Below, piece by piece: positions 44,982 to 54,823 of a stretch of DNA of 64,000 nt. The stretch is from contig NZ_JAATOO010000023.1 in NCBI RefSeq assembly GCF_011806575.1, positions 1-64,000 of the forward strand. The letters are read 5' to 3'. The notes beneath the pieces were generated by a model. The model was given only the letters and a program-made list of their open reading frames with translations. It was not told the DNA's origin and ran no database searches. The position numbers were made by a program, and so were the translations under genes. Position 1 is the first letter of the stretch; every line of letters starts with the position of its first letter. The DNA comes from Vibrio hepatarius (lineage in GTDB: Bacteria > Pseudomonadota > Gammaproteobacteria > Enterobacterales > Vibrionaceae).

Positions 44982-45485
44982 ATGTTTCGATATCCGATTT
45001 TTTCCGCGCGTAAACGTCGTTTACAAGGCAGTGTCAGTCTAGAAGTGGCTATGATCCTGCCGATGCTACTGACCGTGATTGTGGCGGCGTCAGAAATACT
45101 GACCATCCTTCGCGTCGAACAACGCTTGGTGAACCTCAATTACAACATTCTTGAGATGGTGGGCAACCGTCGGACCCTGACGATTGAAAACAATATCGCC
45201 CAGCTCCCGTACTTTAGTGGCTTTGCCGAACAGCAACTTTCGAACATTGCTAAAGGCAGCGTGAATTTGTCGATCGCGATGCACAATGCGGCGACTAAGG
45301 AAACCACGCCAGTGATGGTGAGTTCATCGTGCCCGTTGAGTGAACAATGGCCGAACTTTGAGGTCGGCAGCTTAGTAGAAGTCGCAATCTGCTTCCAGCC
45401 ACATGGCAGTGTCAGCAACAACGCGATTTGGAAGCTATGGCCAAATGGTCGTTTCTATTCTCATATGATTAGGGAGACTAACTGA
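44982..45485 (+). CDS. tadF: Minor pseudopilin TadF (167 aa)
   Basis: Paralogous to TadE: a basic leader, then GSVSLEVAMILPMLLTVIV, again with a conserved Glu before the hydrophobic stretch. It starts two bases after tadE, and its stop overlaps the start of tadG. Confidence 0.88.
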   Translation: MFRYPIFSARKRRLQGSVSLEVAMILPMLLTVIVAASEILTILRVEQRLVNLNYNILEMVGNRRTLTIENNIAQLPYFSGFAEQQLSNIAKGSVNLSIAMHNAATKETTPVMVSSSCPLSEQWPNFEVGSLVEVAICFQPHGSVSNNAIWKLWPNGRFYSHMIRETN

Positions 45486-46888
45486 TGACGCCATTATCCA
45501 CATCGGTTATTTCTCGTCACCATCAGCTTGGCGTGGTGTCGGTGTCGGCGGCGATATTTCTCGCTGGTATGCTGACCTTCTTTAGCTTTGTTCTGTTGGT
45601 GGTTGTCACCAGTACCACCGATAGTCGTCTCTCAATGCTGGCCGATGCTGTGCTTTATTCTTCATCTGACAGTGTCAGCGCGGATCAAGACGCCAATCAA
45701 CTGTTGAACGCCAATGTCAATGACGAGACCACAGGTTTGGCAGCGTCTCGCTCAAGGCTAGATAAACGTGATGATTTCACCACGACGACCGTGACCGGCA
45801 AAGTAAAGGCTAGCGAACTGGTTCTCAATGAGGAATTGATCTCCGGAGACCTGCAGATTCGTCACCAAGCCGTTTCCCGCTTACACCAGACGACACTGGA
45901 AATCGTCATCATGTTGGATGTATCTGGCTCAATGGAGGGTGTGCCTATGGCTCAGGCGATCGATGGCTTACGAGATTTTGCCGACATCTTATACGCCGAA
46001 GAAAGACGAAATCTGAGCAAAACCATCAGCATCGTACCCGCAACCGGATTGGTTAATGTCGGCTGGCGCCCAAATTTTCTTAAATCTGACGCGGTAGCGA
46101 TTCCACGATCATTGCGTACATTGGCAAAAGAGCAAGGGTGGAAGAACCTGCTCAGTCCAACAGTACCAGGTCGCTGGCGCAAAGCAATGTGTATGCAATT
46201 ACCGGAAGTTCAGTCGGACTTAACCAGTCCCAGTTTACTCAGCCCAAAGTGGATCCGTAGCTTGGAACTTGGACCTAGACAACAAAACATCCGCTTCTAT
46301 CTTGAAACCCAACGCAAGCCGCCACCAGGAGATACATACAAAAATGGCATGCCATTGCATTCCTATATCCCAAGTAACAACTCGCCATATAACCCGGATT
46401 GGAAGCACATGCATGCGCTGTTCGACTCATTTGACTGTGGGGTTAGCAGTGTTCAGTCATACATCTCCAACTATCGTGAATTTGTTGATGGTTTAAAAAC
46501 ACTTTACCCGGAAATGAACACCAATAACGCGGAAGGTGTGATGTGGGCGTGGCGTTTGCTGTCACCTGAGTGGCGTGGAGAGTGGGATCGCACCAAGAGC
46601 GAATTACCTCGTGACTATGGTCTGAAGAACAACAAAAAAGTCATGGTGTTGTTCACCGATGGTGACCACTTAGCAGCCCCCGAGTTACGTGATCGCAAGC
46701 AGGTCATGCTCTGTCGAGAAATGAAACGAAAAGGCATCGAAGTTATTGCAGTGGATTTCAATAACCGCTCACCTTCGATGCAATCTTGTGCCAGTCCTGG
46801 TCAGTATTACCCAGCAAATAACCGCACTATTCGCACTGTGTTACAGCAAGTGGCCACCACACTAAACAAAATTGAATTGGTGGAATAA
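45485..46888 (+). CDS. tadG: TadG, von Willebrand A domain protein (467 aa)
   Basis: It has an N-terminal TadG/TadE-like membrane anchor (GVVSVSAAIFLAGMLTFFSFVLL) and then a vWA domain with the metal-adhesion motif DVSGSM near residue 144 and VLFTDGDH near 387. TadG is a surface- or membrane-anchored factor for Flp pilus attachment. It is the last gene of the tad operon. The reading frame is intact. Confidence 0.92.
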   Translation: MTPLSTSVISRHHQLGVVSVSAAIFLAGMLTFFSFVLLVVVTSTTDSRLSMLADAVLYSSSDSVSADQDANQLLNANVNDETTGLAASRSRLDKRDDFTTTTVTGKVKASELVLNEELISGDLQIRHQAVSRLHQTTLEIVIMLDVSGSMEGVPMAQAIDGLRDFADILYAEERRNLSKTISIVPATGLVNVGWRPNFLKSDAVAIPRSLRTLAKEQGWKNLLSPTVPGRWRKAMCMQLPEVQSDLTSPSLLSPKWIRSLELGPRQQNIRFYLETQRKPPPGDTYKNGMPLHSYIPSNNSPYNPDWKHMHALFDSFDCGVSSVQSYISNYREFVDGLKTLYPEMNTNNAEGVMWAWRLLSPEWRGEWDRTKSELPRDYGLKNNKKVMVLFTDGDHLAAPELRDRKQVMLCREMKRKGIEVIAVDFNNRSPSMQSCASPGQYYPANNRTIRTVLQQVATTLNKIELVE

Positions 46889-46913
46889 CTATCATTATGA
46901 AAGGAACTGTATT

Positions 46914-47441
46914 TTGTACCGAAAAGAACAGCTAGAACGTTTACCTGCGAAGGTTCAGGGATTTATTGAGCAATTTTCAACGGCCCAATTGGGCACTGTT
47001 GATGAGCATGGCACGCCGCTAGCGAGTTACGGTCCGTTTGTCCGAGAAGGCAATAACTTTGTGATGTTACTCAGCACTGTTTCACAACACGCACGCAATC
47101 TTCAGCACTCTCCGAGAGCATCGCTAATGCTGGTTGAACCAGAAGATAAGGCGCGTCATCTATTCGCGCGCGAACGTGTGGTGATTGATTGCGATGTGGT
47201 GTGTATTGATAAACATGCTCGAGAAGCGGTGCCTCTGAAACAGGAAATGAAACAGACCTTTGGTGATATCGTCGATCAGTTGTGTGGCATGAAAGACTTC
47301 AATTTCTACCGTTTTTCGCCCCGTTCCGGTAACTACGTTAAAGGTTTCGGCCAAGCATTCCGTCTTGATCAGGCGCTGAAGCACGCGGTGCACCAGACGG
47401 AAGGACATACAGAAGAAGATAAACAACCACGACCCGCTTAG
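46914..47441 (+). CDS. HugZ-like pyridoxamine-phosphate-oxidase-fold protein (175 aa)
   Basis: A split-barrel flavin/haem-binding fold: IEQFSTAQLGTVDEHGTPLASYGPFV, HARNLQHSPRASLMLVEPE, and the C-terminal GNYVKGFGQAFRLD, which resembles HugZ/HutZ haem-utilisation proteins. No ATG fits. TTG 46914 has AAGGAA (46901-46906) at good spacing; an in-frame ATG upstream lies inside tadG. The haem role is an inference from family resemblance. Confidence 0.7.
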   Translation: MYRKEQLERLPAKVQGFIEQFSTAQLGTVDEHGTPLASYGPFVREGNNFVMLLSTVSQHARNLQHSPRASLMLVEPEDKARHLFARERVVIDCDVVCIDKHAREAVPLKQEMKQTFGDIVDQLCGMKDFNFYRFSPRSGNYVKGFGQAFRLDQALKHAVHQTEGHTEEDKQPRPA

Positions 47442-47451
47442 CTTAACAGCC

Positions 47452-47474
47452 GGTGCGAGGGATTTCCTCGCACC
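47452..47474 (+). terminator. Hairpin after HugZ-like gene
   Basis: A 9-bp stem GGTGCGAGG / CCTCGCACC with loop GATTT. There is no real T tract, so it is an imperfect terminator. Confidence 0.4.
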
Positions 47475-47630
47475 TTGCTAATGATGTGTATCGGTATCTT
47501 TGAGAGCGCAGTGACGCAAGGTCGATTTGCCGACACTGATTCAGATTGATATCAGATAAAAATAGCGCAAAGCCTTAAAGGCCAAGGCGCAATTAAATTC
47601 AGCCTTTCATTACGACAGACAATTTACAGA

Positions 47631-48032
47631 ATGAATTGGAACATGATTAAAAGATATACCTTCTTGACCATAGGGGTCAGCGCGACTGGGCTGGGTATGG
47701 TCGGTGTGTTTATTCCCTTATTACCCACCGTCCCTTTTGCGCTGTTAGCTCTGTATTGCTTCAGCGTTAGCTCTCCTCGTTTTCAATCTTGGTTACTGGC
47801 CAGTCGCTTACTTGGTCCGACACTGAGGAACATCAAAGAGAATCGCGGTTTGACCATAGCGGAAAAGGCGCGCGTACTTATACTGGTATGGGCTTCTATA
47901 CTGGCGACGGTCGTTTGGTTGTTGGATGAACGGCCTTCCGCACAGATCGCTTTGATTGTTATTGCGCTGATCGAAACGTATGTGATCGTGCGTTACAAAA
48001 CACGCATCGAGCTAGGTGAGGAACAACAATGA
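47631..48032 (+). CDS. YbaN/DUF454 inner-membrane protein (133 aa)
   Basis: A small membrane protein with about four helices. DUF454 signatures are GMVGVFIPLLPTVPFALLAL, CFSVSSPRFQSWLL and LGPTLRNIKENRGLT. Its function is not established. It overlaps the following ABC gene (ATGA), so it belongs to that operon. Confidence 0.88.
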   Translation: MNWNMIKRYTFLTIGVSATGLGMVGVFIPLLPTVPFALLALYCFSVSSPRFQSWLLASRLLGPTLRNIKENRGLTIAEKARVLILVWASILATVVWLLDERPSAQIALIVIALIETYVIVRYKTRIELGEEQQ

Positions 48033-49627
48033 TAGGTGCGATTCCTCAAACCGCTAAGCCTTGGTTGCTCGGGACGGTAACAAGCGGCATTTTGATTATT
48101 CTTGGCTTAGTTGGTCAGTATTGGCTTGTGAGCCAATTGTTTCTGGTCGATGTTCAGCAGGCGGCTGGTCAGCTATTGCTTATGGCCACTGTCCTCGTTG
48201 CGCTGCGTTTTGGATTGATAATCTGGCACCGTCATCTAGGTGCTCAGACGTCCGCGCAGGTGAAGCAACGTCTGCGTACTCAATTGCTCGACAAACTTGC
48301 GAAGCTAAAACCTCACCAGATGACTCCGGACCTGCGAGGTAAGCTTAATTACTTGCTTGGTGAAGGCGTCGAAGTATTGGATTTATATTGGGGGCTATTT
48401 GTTCCACAGTTCTTTATCGGCTTACTTGGTTCGCTGTTAGTTTGTCTGTTTATCGCCTGCATCGACCCATTTTCGGGTTTTGTGCTGCTGTTGATGATCC
48501 CGCTTATCCCTGCAATTTTAATGTTGGTGTTTAAGCGCTTTGCCAGCGTCAGTGCAACCTACAAACATAACCTCGCCGTGTTGACCGAGTTGTTTACCCA
48601 GAGTTTGCATGGACTCCCAGTGTTAAAACTGTATCAATTCTCTAAAGCGTGGGGGCGTGAGATTGAACACCATGGTGAGTCGCTGCGCCGTTCGACCATG
48701 TCGTTGCTCAAGACCAATCAACTGGTGATTTTATTGGTCGACTTGCTGTTTTCACTCGGTACGATAGTGGCGGCGTCGCTGTTGGCGATTACGCGTTATC
48801 AATCTGGCATTATCGATGCTGCTTCCGCTGCGTTCATTATTTTAGCGAGCGTAGAGTTAATTCGACCGCTGTCTTTGATGGGGGCATTCTTCTTTGCTGG
48901 AGCGTTGGGAAGAGAAGTTCAAGCCGACGTTCAGCAAGTGCTGGCGATGGAAGAAAATGATACTCATCATCTCACACCGCAAAACCGTCATATTATGCTG
49001 GATATTCAAGGTTTGACCTTCGGTTATGATCAGCATCGACTGTTATTTCAACGTGTCGATTTAACCGTATACAAAGGGGAGCTGGTTGTTATCCAAGGGC
49101 CAAGTGGTTGTGGTAAATCAACGCTGTTTAAGCTTATCCGCGGTCAACTCCAACCCAACAGCGGCATCATTACCCATCAATCGGTTGGCTATCTGCAACA
49201 AATGCCGTACGTCTTTGATACTTCCTTAGAAGACAATTGCCGACTGGCTGCGCCCAACGCGTCTCAGGGTGATATTTACAATGCGCTTAATCGATGTGGA
49301 CTGACAGAATGGCTGCGTTATCCGGAAGGGTTGTTGCGTCAGACTGGGGAAGGCGGTAAGCATATCTCCGGTGGTCAGGCCGCACGGCTGGGTTTGTCAC
49401 GGGCATTTTTATCAAACCATAGTTTGTTCTTAATTGATGAACCGACCCGCCAGCTGGATAACCAAAGCGAACAACATATCATTGACGCGCTGCATCAACT
49501 TAAGCAACAGGCGGGCGTATTGGTGATCAGTCATTCACCACGACTCATTGAGCAGGCGGACCGCGTGATTGATGTCCGCGACTGGCAAAATGCAATTAAA
49601 GCAAAACGAACGGAGGCTTGGGTATGA
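48029..49627 (+). CDS. CydD-like ABC exporter subunit (532 aa)
   Basis: An ABC half-transporter: six membrane helices (about 20-300), then a nucleotide-binding domain with Walker A GPSGCGKST, signature ISGGQAARLGLSRA and Walker B LFLIDEPTRQLD. It pairs with the next gene, as CydD with CydC, the cysteine/glutathione exporter needed for cytochrome bd assembly. The residue after Walker B is Glu. The start overlaps the YbaN-type stop and its own stop overlaps the next start. Confidence 0.85.
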   Translation: MIGAIPQTAKPWLLGTVTSGILIILGLVGQYWLVSQLFLVDVQQAAGQLLLMATVLVALRFGLIIWHRHLGAQTSAQVKQRLRTQLLDKLAKLKPHQMTPDLRGKLNYLLGEGVEVLDLYWGLFVPQFFIGLLGSLLVCLFIACIDPFSGFVLLLMIPLIPAILMLVFKRFASVSATYKHNLAVLTELFTQSLHGLPVLKLYQFSKAWGREIEHHGESLRRSTMSLLKTNQLVILLVDLLFSLGTIVAASLLAITRYQSGIIDAASAAFIILASVELIRPLSLMGAFFFAGALGREVQADVQQVLAMEENDTHHLTPQNRHIMLDIQGLTFGYDQHRLLFQRVDLTVYKGELVVIQGPSGCGKSTLFKLIRGQLQPNSGIITHQSVGYLQQMPYVFDTSLEDNCRLAAPNASQGDIYNALNRCGLTEWLRYPEGLLRQTGEGGKHISGGQAARLGLSRAFLSNHSLFLIDEPTRQLDNQSEQHIIDALHQLKQQAGVLVISHSPRLIEQADRVIDVRDWQNAIKAKRTEAWV

Positions 49628-51267
49628 TTAAAACGTTATTACGCCTCGCTAAGCCTCATCTGGCGCCACTGACGTTGTCTTTACTCTGCCGGGTATTCAA
49701 TCAGTTAGGGACGATTGCGATTCTGGTTGTGGCTGGACACTATGCACAACGCTTGTTTGCGGGCCACTCCATGGCGATATGGGAACAACTGATTTGGCCA
49801 TTGTTATTGATTGGCGTTGGCAAAGCAGCATGCCGTTACGTCGAGCAATTATCAGGGCACAACGCTGCTTTTCGTATTCAAGAAGATTTGCGTAATCAGG
49901 TCTACTGGCAACTTGAAGCGCAAGCACCAGACAATATTCAAGACTTATCGACGGGTGAGTTGACGGCGCGTGTGGTGTCGGATATCGAACGTATCGAAGT
50001 ATTTTATGCGCATACTATCGTGCCCGTGTTGTCTGCATTGTTGGTGTCGTTGTTGGTGACGATTTACGGCTATTGGTTGGTCGGTCCGGCTGCAATGGTA
50101 TTGTTTGGTCTGTTATTGGCGGTTGGGGCGGCTCTTCCTGTGTGGCATCTCAAGCGCAATGGTTTGTTAGGACAAGGTATCCGTGGTCAGTTTGGTCAAT
50201 TGAATGCTCTGTTGACGGATGTTATGTCTGGATTCAGTGAAGTGCAAAATTGGTCCGCGATGCCTTTCTTTCAGCGTAAAGTGACCAAACAAGGTCAAGA
50301 ACTGCAGCAGTTGCACAATCGCTTGGCAATACGCAACGGTACGAAGGATGCGTTGAGCGATGTACTGATCAGCAGCGGCTTTCTGGCGATGCTTTGTGTC
50401 GCTTGGCTTACGGGAGAAGCGTTATCGCTCTCTGCGTTATGTTTGTACGCTGGCGCGTTTGGTCCGGTACTGGCGCTGACGCGAACTTTTGAAGACTTAC
50501 CACAGACATTTCCGGCATGTCGTCGCGTGATTGCCATGTTAGATGTGAAGTCGTCAACTGAGCTATGTACGAGTAATGCAACGCCAAGTTCGGTCAACTC
50601 TGACGTGTTATTGAGTGTTGAACAACTTAGTCATCGATATCAAAACGCACCGGAGAAAATCTTTGAAGGCGTCTCGCTTTCACTATCCGCGGGACGACAC
50701 TTGGTTATTCAAGGTGAAAGTGGCAGCGGTAAAACGTCATTATTGCGCTATCTAGCGGCGATTTATCTGTCGGAAAGCGCACCATTAAGGCTCAAAGGGC
50801 AAGCGATCACCATGAAAAATCGTGAAGCCGCTTGGTTGCAAACCAGTTATGTTCCGCAGCAAAGCGTCATCTTTCCGGCCTCTTTGCGTTATAACCTATC
50901 TCTAGGAGGAAATTATAGCGATGAGAAACTTATGCAGGCATTGCGATTAGTCTGCTTGGAGTCGATGTATGGTGCGCTTGCTAAGGGTTTAGATACCGAA
51001 CTGGGTATTAACGGCGCTCGGCTGAGCGGAGGAGAGGCGCAACGTATTGCTTTGGCGAGAGCATGGCTACGCAATACCCCGATCTATGTGTTGGACGAAG
51101 CATTCAGTGCGTTGGACAAAAACACCGAGCGAGTTATCCGTCATAACCTTGCGCAAGACTGGCGAGATAAATTGATCATTGAAGTGGCGCATCAGCCGCA
51201 AGGTCTAAATCCGCAGTGCGAACGTTGGCTGATGAAAGAAGGTCAACTGACAGCTTTCGTTGATTAA
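49624..51267 (+). CDS. CydC-like ABC exporter subunit (547 aa)
   Basis: The partner half-transporter. It has membrane domain helices in the first 300 residues with AAFRIQEDLRNQVYW (CydC-like). The nucleotide-binding domain has Walker A GESGSGKTS, signature LSGGEAQRIALARA and Walker B IYVLDEAFSALD. ATG 49624 overlaps the upstream TGA. Whether it exports thiols, as true CydDC, or another substrate cannot be settled; no cydAB is next to it. Confidence 0.84.
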   Translation: MIKTLLRLAKPHLAPLTLSLLCRVFNQLGTIAILVVAGHYAQRLFAGHSMAIWEQLIWPLLLIGVGKAACRYVEQLSGHNAAFRIQEDLRNQVYWQLEAQAPDNIQDLSTGELTARVVSDIERIEVFYAHTIVPVLSALLVSLLVTIYGYWLVGPAAMVLFGLLLAVGAALPVWHLKRNGLLGQGIRGQFGQLNALLTDVMSGFSEVQNWSAMPFFQRKVTKQGQELQQLHNRLAIRNGTKDALSDVLISSGFLAMLCVAWLTGEALSLSALCLYAGAFGPVLALTRTFEDLPQTFPACRRVIAMLDVKSSTELCTSNATPSSVNSDVLLSVEQLSHRYQNAPEKIFEGVSLSLSAGRHLVIQGESGSGKTSLLRYLAAIYLSESAPLRLKGQAITMKNREAAWLQTSYVPQQSVIFPASLRYNLSLGGNYSDEKLMQALRLVCLESMYGALAKGLDTELGINGARLSGGEAQRIALARAWLRNTPIYVLDEAFSALDKNTERVIRHNLAQDWRDKLIIEVAHQPQGLNPQCERWLMKEGQLTAFVD

Positions 51268-51268
51268 A

Positions 51269-51301
51269 CGAAAAAATGCCGGAGATATCCGGCATTTTTT
51301 A
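51269..51301. terminator. Terminator after the ABC operon
   Basis: AAAAAATGCCGGA, GATA, TCCGGCATTTTTT: an almost perfect palindrome with T runs on both strands, between convergent genes. Confidence 0.92.
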
Positions 51302-51347
51302 TAGCAGAGAGATAAACGCATCCTAATAAAGATGTGTTGTAAATATG

Positions 51348-52253
51348 TTAACTAGCGGCTTGTGAGAGATCTTTTTTGCCAAATTTGATCTGCTGGATCA
51401 CCAATCCACTGATAATCAATACCAAACCAATGAGGGTCGTTGGGTGAATATCCTCGCCTATGATGGTCGCAAGCAATATCAGCGAGACAAACGGAGAAGC
51501 AAAGATAAGGTTGCTGATCCGCGCGGTATTCTGGGTGAGCTTCAATGCGCTCAGCCACAAGACAAAAGTGACGCCCATTTCAAACAATCCGACGTATGTC
51601 ACCGCTAACCAACCTCGAGGAGAAACCTGTTGCCAGCTTGCCCCCTCATAGATGCTGATACCAATGGCAAACGGGATCGCGACCAGAAAGCCCAGCAGCA
51701 CGGCGACAATCGGGTCAGCTTTGTTCTTTGCATTCAGAATCCAATAGCCCGCCCAAAGTAGAGTGGAGAGCAATGCTAATCCGACGCCAAGTGGACTTTC
51801 AAAGTTCAAGCCGAGGATATCGCCTTTAGTTGCAATCACGACGACGCCAAAGTAGCTCAACGAGCACGCCAGCCAATCTTGCTTACGGATCTTTTGCCCC
51901 AAAAACAGCGCCGCCATCAAAGTCAGAGTAATTGCCCAACTGTAGTTAATCGCTTGTGCCTGAGAAGCGGGTAAGAGGTCGTAAGCTTTAAACAGAATCA
52001 GGTAATACGCCAGCGGGTTAATTAACCCCAACAACAAGTAATACCAAGGATTGGAAACAAAAGTGCTGGGTATTGAGGCGAGTTTTCCGCGTGCGGCACA
52101 AATCACCGTCAGGGCGAGTGCAGACACGATACTGGCGATGGTCAGCATTTGAATCGGGGTAAACTCTGCCAGAGTCAGTTTGAATGCGGTGGCCACCGTT
52201 GACCACAAGAGTACAGCGGCTAAACCAAACCCAAGCGCGCGACGTTCGTCCAT
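51348..52253 (-). CDS. EamA-family transporter (301 aa)
   Basis: A drug/metabolite-superfamily carrier with about ten helices in two EamA repeats. It starts RRALGFGLAAVLLWSTVATA, a common EamA opening with the conserved Trp-Ser. The substrate is unknown. It is transcribed divergently from rmuC. Confidence 0.85.
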   Translation of the reverse strand: MDERRALGFGLAAVLLWSTVATAFKLTLAEFTPIQMLTIASIVSALALTVICAARGKLASIPSTFVSNPWYYLLLGLINPLAYYLILFKAYDLLPASQAQAINYSWAITLTLMAALFLGQKIRKQDWLACSLSYFGVVVIATKGDILGLNFESPLGVGLALLSTLLWAGYWILNAKNKADPIVAVLLGFLVAIPFAIGISIYEGASWQQVSPRGWLAVTYVGLFEMGVTFVLWLSALKLTQNTARISNLIFASPFVSLILLATIIGEDIHPTTLIGLVLIISGLVIQQIKFGKKDLSQAAS

Positions 52254-52420
52254 GATGTTCCTTATCCTAAGACCGATAGGTGAATCCCTGAGTTTCCTGA
52301 GAGGGGATGAAGTACGGTGAGCCTAGTCTATCTGTTCGATATCTAGTCGACAAACTGGACATTTATCCAGTGGTAAAATACCATTAAATCAATATCTGGA
52401 AAGAGAGTTAAACCTTTATT

Positions 52421-53971
52421 ATGCAATGGATTCTTGAGAATCAGGGCTTGATCGTCAGCGCGCTCAGTGGTGCCGTAATTAGCGGGCTGGGTGTGGGCTG
52501 GTGGGTAAAGCAAAAAATGCAGTTTAGTCATCAGCTTATGGAACAACAGCTGACATCAAACCAGCAACTTGCTAACAGCCAAATCAGCCAGCTACAACAA
52601 GAGCTGCAGCAAGCCCAGCAAGAATTGGATGAACTCGATACCGAGCGCGACAAAGCCGCGTACGAGTCAAAACAGTTGCACGGTAAGATGATGGCGGTAA
52701 TGGAAAAGCTGCGTTATTTCGAAGCCGTCAAACAAGAGCGCCAGCAATATTCCGATGACCTGAATCGCGTCCGTGAGCAAAAGTCACAGCTGGAAGCGCA
52801 ACTGCGAGAACAGGAAGCGCGCCACGAGCAACAAACCAAAGCCAACCAAGAGAAACTCGAGTTGCTGGAAAAGGCTGAAGAACGTCTAAAGCAGCAGTTT
52901 GAGCATTTGGCGAACCAACTGTTTGAAAGTAAAACCGCCAAAGTCGACCAACAAAACCGTCAGAGTTTAGAAGGGATTTTGAGCCCACTTAAAGAGCAAT
53001 TGGAAGGATTTAAAAAACAGGTCAATGACAGTTTCACCGTGGAAGCGAAAGAGCGCCATACCCTAGTGCACGAGTTAAAAAACCTGCAGCGCTTAAACGA
53101 ACAAATGACGCGTGAAGCGGTTAATCTGACTCAGGCATTAAAAGGCGATAACAAGCAGCAAGGCAACTGGGGCGAAGTGGTGTTGGCTCGCGTGTTAGCC
53201 GAATCAGGTTTGCGTGAAGGCCATGAATACCAAACACAAGTGAGCTTGCAAAACGAAGCTGGGAAACGCTACCAACCGGATGTGATTGTTCACTTACCGC
53301 AAGACAAACAGGTGGTCGTGGATTCCAAAGTCGCCTTGGTCGCGTACGAGCGTTACTTTAACGCCGAAACCGATAATCAAAGGGATAAAGCGTTAAGTGA
53401 CCACTTACTTGCACTGCGCGCGCACATCAAAGGGCTATCACAAAAAGACTATCATCAGCTTAAAGGCATTCAGAGCCTCGATTACGTACTGATGTTTATT
53501 CCGGTTGAACCCGCGTTTCAGGTCGCGATCCAAGCCGACCCAAGCTTGGTGAAAGACGCGATGGAGCAAAATATCATCTTGGTCAGCCCAACCACCTTGC
53601 TGGTAGCATTGCGCACCATCGACAATTTGTGGCGCAACGAGCGACAAAACCAAAACGCTCAGGTGATCGCCGAACGCGCGAGCAAACTCTACGATAAGTT
53701 ACGTTTGTTTGTCGATGATATGGAAAGTCTTGGCGGCGCGCTGGACAGAGCCAATCAGAACTACCAAGGGGCGATGAACAAACTGGCAACCGGGCGTGGC
53801 AATGTCATTCGCCAAGCGGAAAGCTTTAAACAGCTTGGCGTAGAGGTGAAGCGACCGATTTCGGCCAAGCTGAGTGACATGGCTCATTATGATGGCCTCA
53901 CAGAAAACAACACATTGGGTGAAAATGATTCGCTCGCAGAAAGACATCCGGCTGAGGATAAAGTAAACTAA
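52421..53971 (+). CDS. rmuC: RmuC family protein (516 aa)
   Basis: It has an N-terminal membrane anchor (LIVSALSGAVISGLGVGWWV), a long Gln/Glu-rich coiled coil (about 40-190) and a C-terminal nuclease-like RmuC domain: QGNWGEVVLARVLAESGLREG, YQPDVIVHLPQDKQVVVDSK, and FIPVEPAF. The pattern PDV followed by VVDSK fits a PD-(D/E)XK-type core. RmuC limits recombination at inverted repeats and has been linked to phage defence. It is just upstream of ubiE, as in vibrios. Confidence 0.95.
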   Translation: MQWILENQGLIVSALSGAVISGLGVGWWVKQKMQFSHQLMEQQLTSNQQLANSQISQLQQELQQAQQELDELDTERDKAAYESKQLHGKMMAVMEKLRYFEAVKQERQQYSDDLNRVREQKSQLEAQLREQEARHEQQTKANQEKLELLEKAEERLKQQFEHLANQLFESKTAKVDQQNRQSLEGILSPLKEQLEGFKKQVNDSFTVEAKERHTLVHELKNLQRLNEQMTREAVNLTQALKGDNKQQGNWGEVVLARVLAESGLREGHEYQTQVSLQNEAGKRYQPDVIVHLPQDKQVVVDSKVALVAYERYFNAETDNQRDKALSDHLLALRAHIKGLSQKDYHQLKGIQSLDYVLMFIPVEPAFQVAIQADPSLVKDAMEQNIILVSPTTLLVALRTIDNLWRNERQNQNAQVIAERASKLYDKLRLFVDDMESLGGALDRANQNYQGAMNKLATGRGNVIRQAESFKQLGVEVKRPISAKLSDMAHYDGLTENNTLGENDSLAERHPAEDKVN

Positions 53972-54028
53972 TCGCCCGCAGTGCTCAGGCCGTATATATT
54001 CATTGGCACTGTTCAAAGAGGAAACATC

Positions 54029-54811
54029 ATGACGGATACAAGCGTGCAATCGAATACAGCCTTAGAATCGAGTGAAACAACACACTTTGGTTTCACCACC
54101 GTAGCAAAAGAAGAAAAAGTCGAGAAAGTGGCTCAGGTGTTCCACTCTGTCGCAGCAAAATACGACATCATGAACGATTTGATGTCTGGTGGTGTTCATC
54201 GTCTTTGGAAACGCTTTACCATCGATTGTAGTGGTGTTCGTCCGGGTCAACGAGTGTTGGACCTTGGTGGCGGTACCGGTGATTTGACCGCAAAGTTCTC
54301 GCGTATTGTCGGTGAAAAAGGTCACGTGATTCTTGCTGACATCAACAACTCAATGCTGAATGTTGGCCGTGACAAACTGCGCGATAGCGGTATTGTCGGT
54401 AATGTGCACTACGTTCAAGCGAACGCAGAAGAGCTGCCATTCCCAGATGACTACTTTGACGCGATCACCATCAGCTTCTGTCTGCGTAACGTAACAGACA
54501 AAGACAAAGCGCTGCGTTCCATGTTCCGTGTGCTTAAGCCAGGCGGTCGTCTTTTGGTGCTCGAGTTTTCAAAGCCAATTCTTGAGCCACTATCAAAAAT
54601 TTATGACGCTTACTCGTTCCACCTATTGCCAAAAATGGGTGAACTAGTGGCAAATGACTCAGAGAGCTACCGCTACCTAGCGGAATCTATCCGCATGCAC
54701 CCAGATCAAGAAACACTCAAAGGGATGATGGAAGAAGCGGGTTTCGAGAAAACCAACTACTACAACCTCACTGGCGGTATCGTAGCACTGCACCGTGGTT
54801 ACAAGTTCTAA
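54029..54811 (+). CDS. ubiE: Ubiquinone/menaquinone C-methyltransferase UbiE (260 aa)
   Basis: It methylates the benzoquinol ring in ubiquinone and menaquinone synthesis. The AdoMet site is VLDLGGGTGDLTAKFS. UbiE signatures are YDIMNDLMSGGVHRLWKR and NYYNLTGGIVALHRGYKF at the C-terminus. ATG 54029 with AGAGGAAAC upstream is used. It leads the ubiE-ubiJ-ubiB operon. Confidence 0.97.
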   Translation: MTDTSVQSNTALESSETTHFGFTTVAKEEKVEKVAQVFHSVAAKYDIMNDLMSGGVHRLWKRFTIDCSGVRPGQRVLDLGGGTGDLTAKFSRIVGEKGHVILADINNSMLNVGRDKLRDSGIVGNVHYVQANAEELPFPDDYFDAITISFCLRNVTDKDKALRSMFRVLKPGGRLLVLEFSKPILEPLSKIYDAYSFHLLPKMGELVANDSESYRYLAESIRMHPDQETLKGMMEEAGFEKTNYYNLTGGIVALHRGYKF

Positions 54812-54823
54812 GGTAGGAACGTT

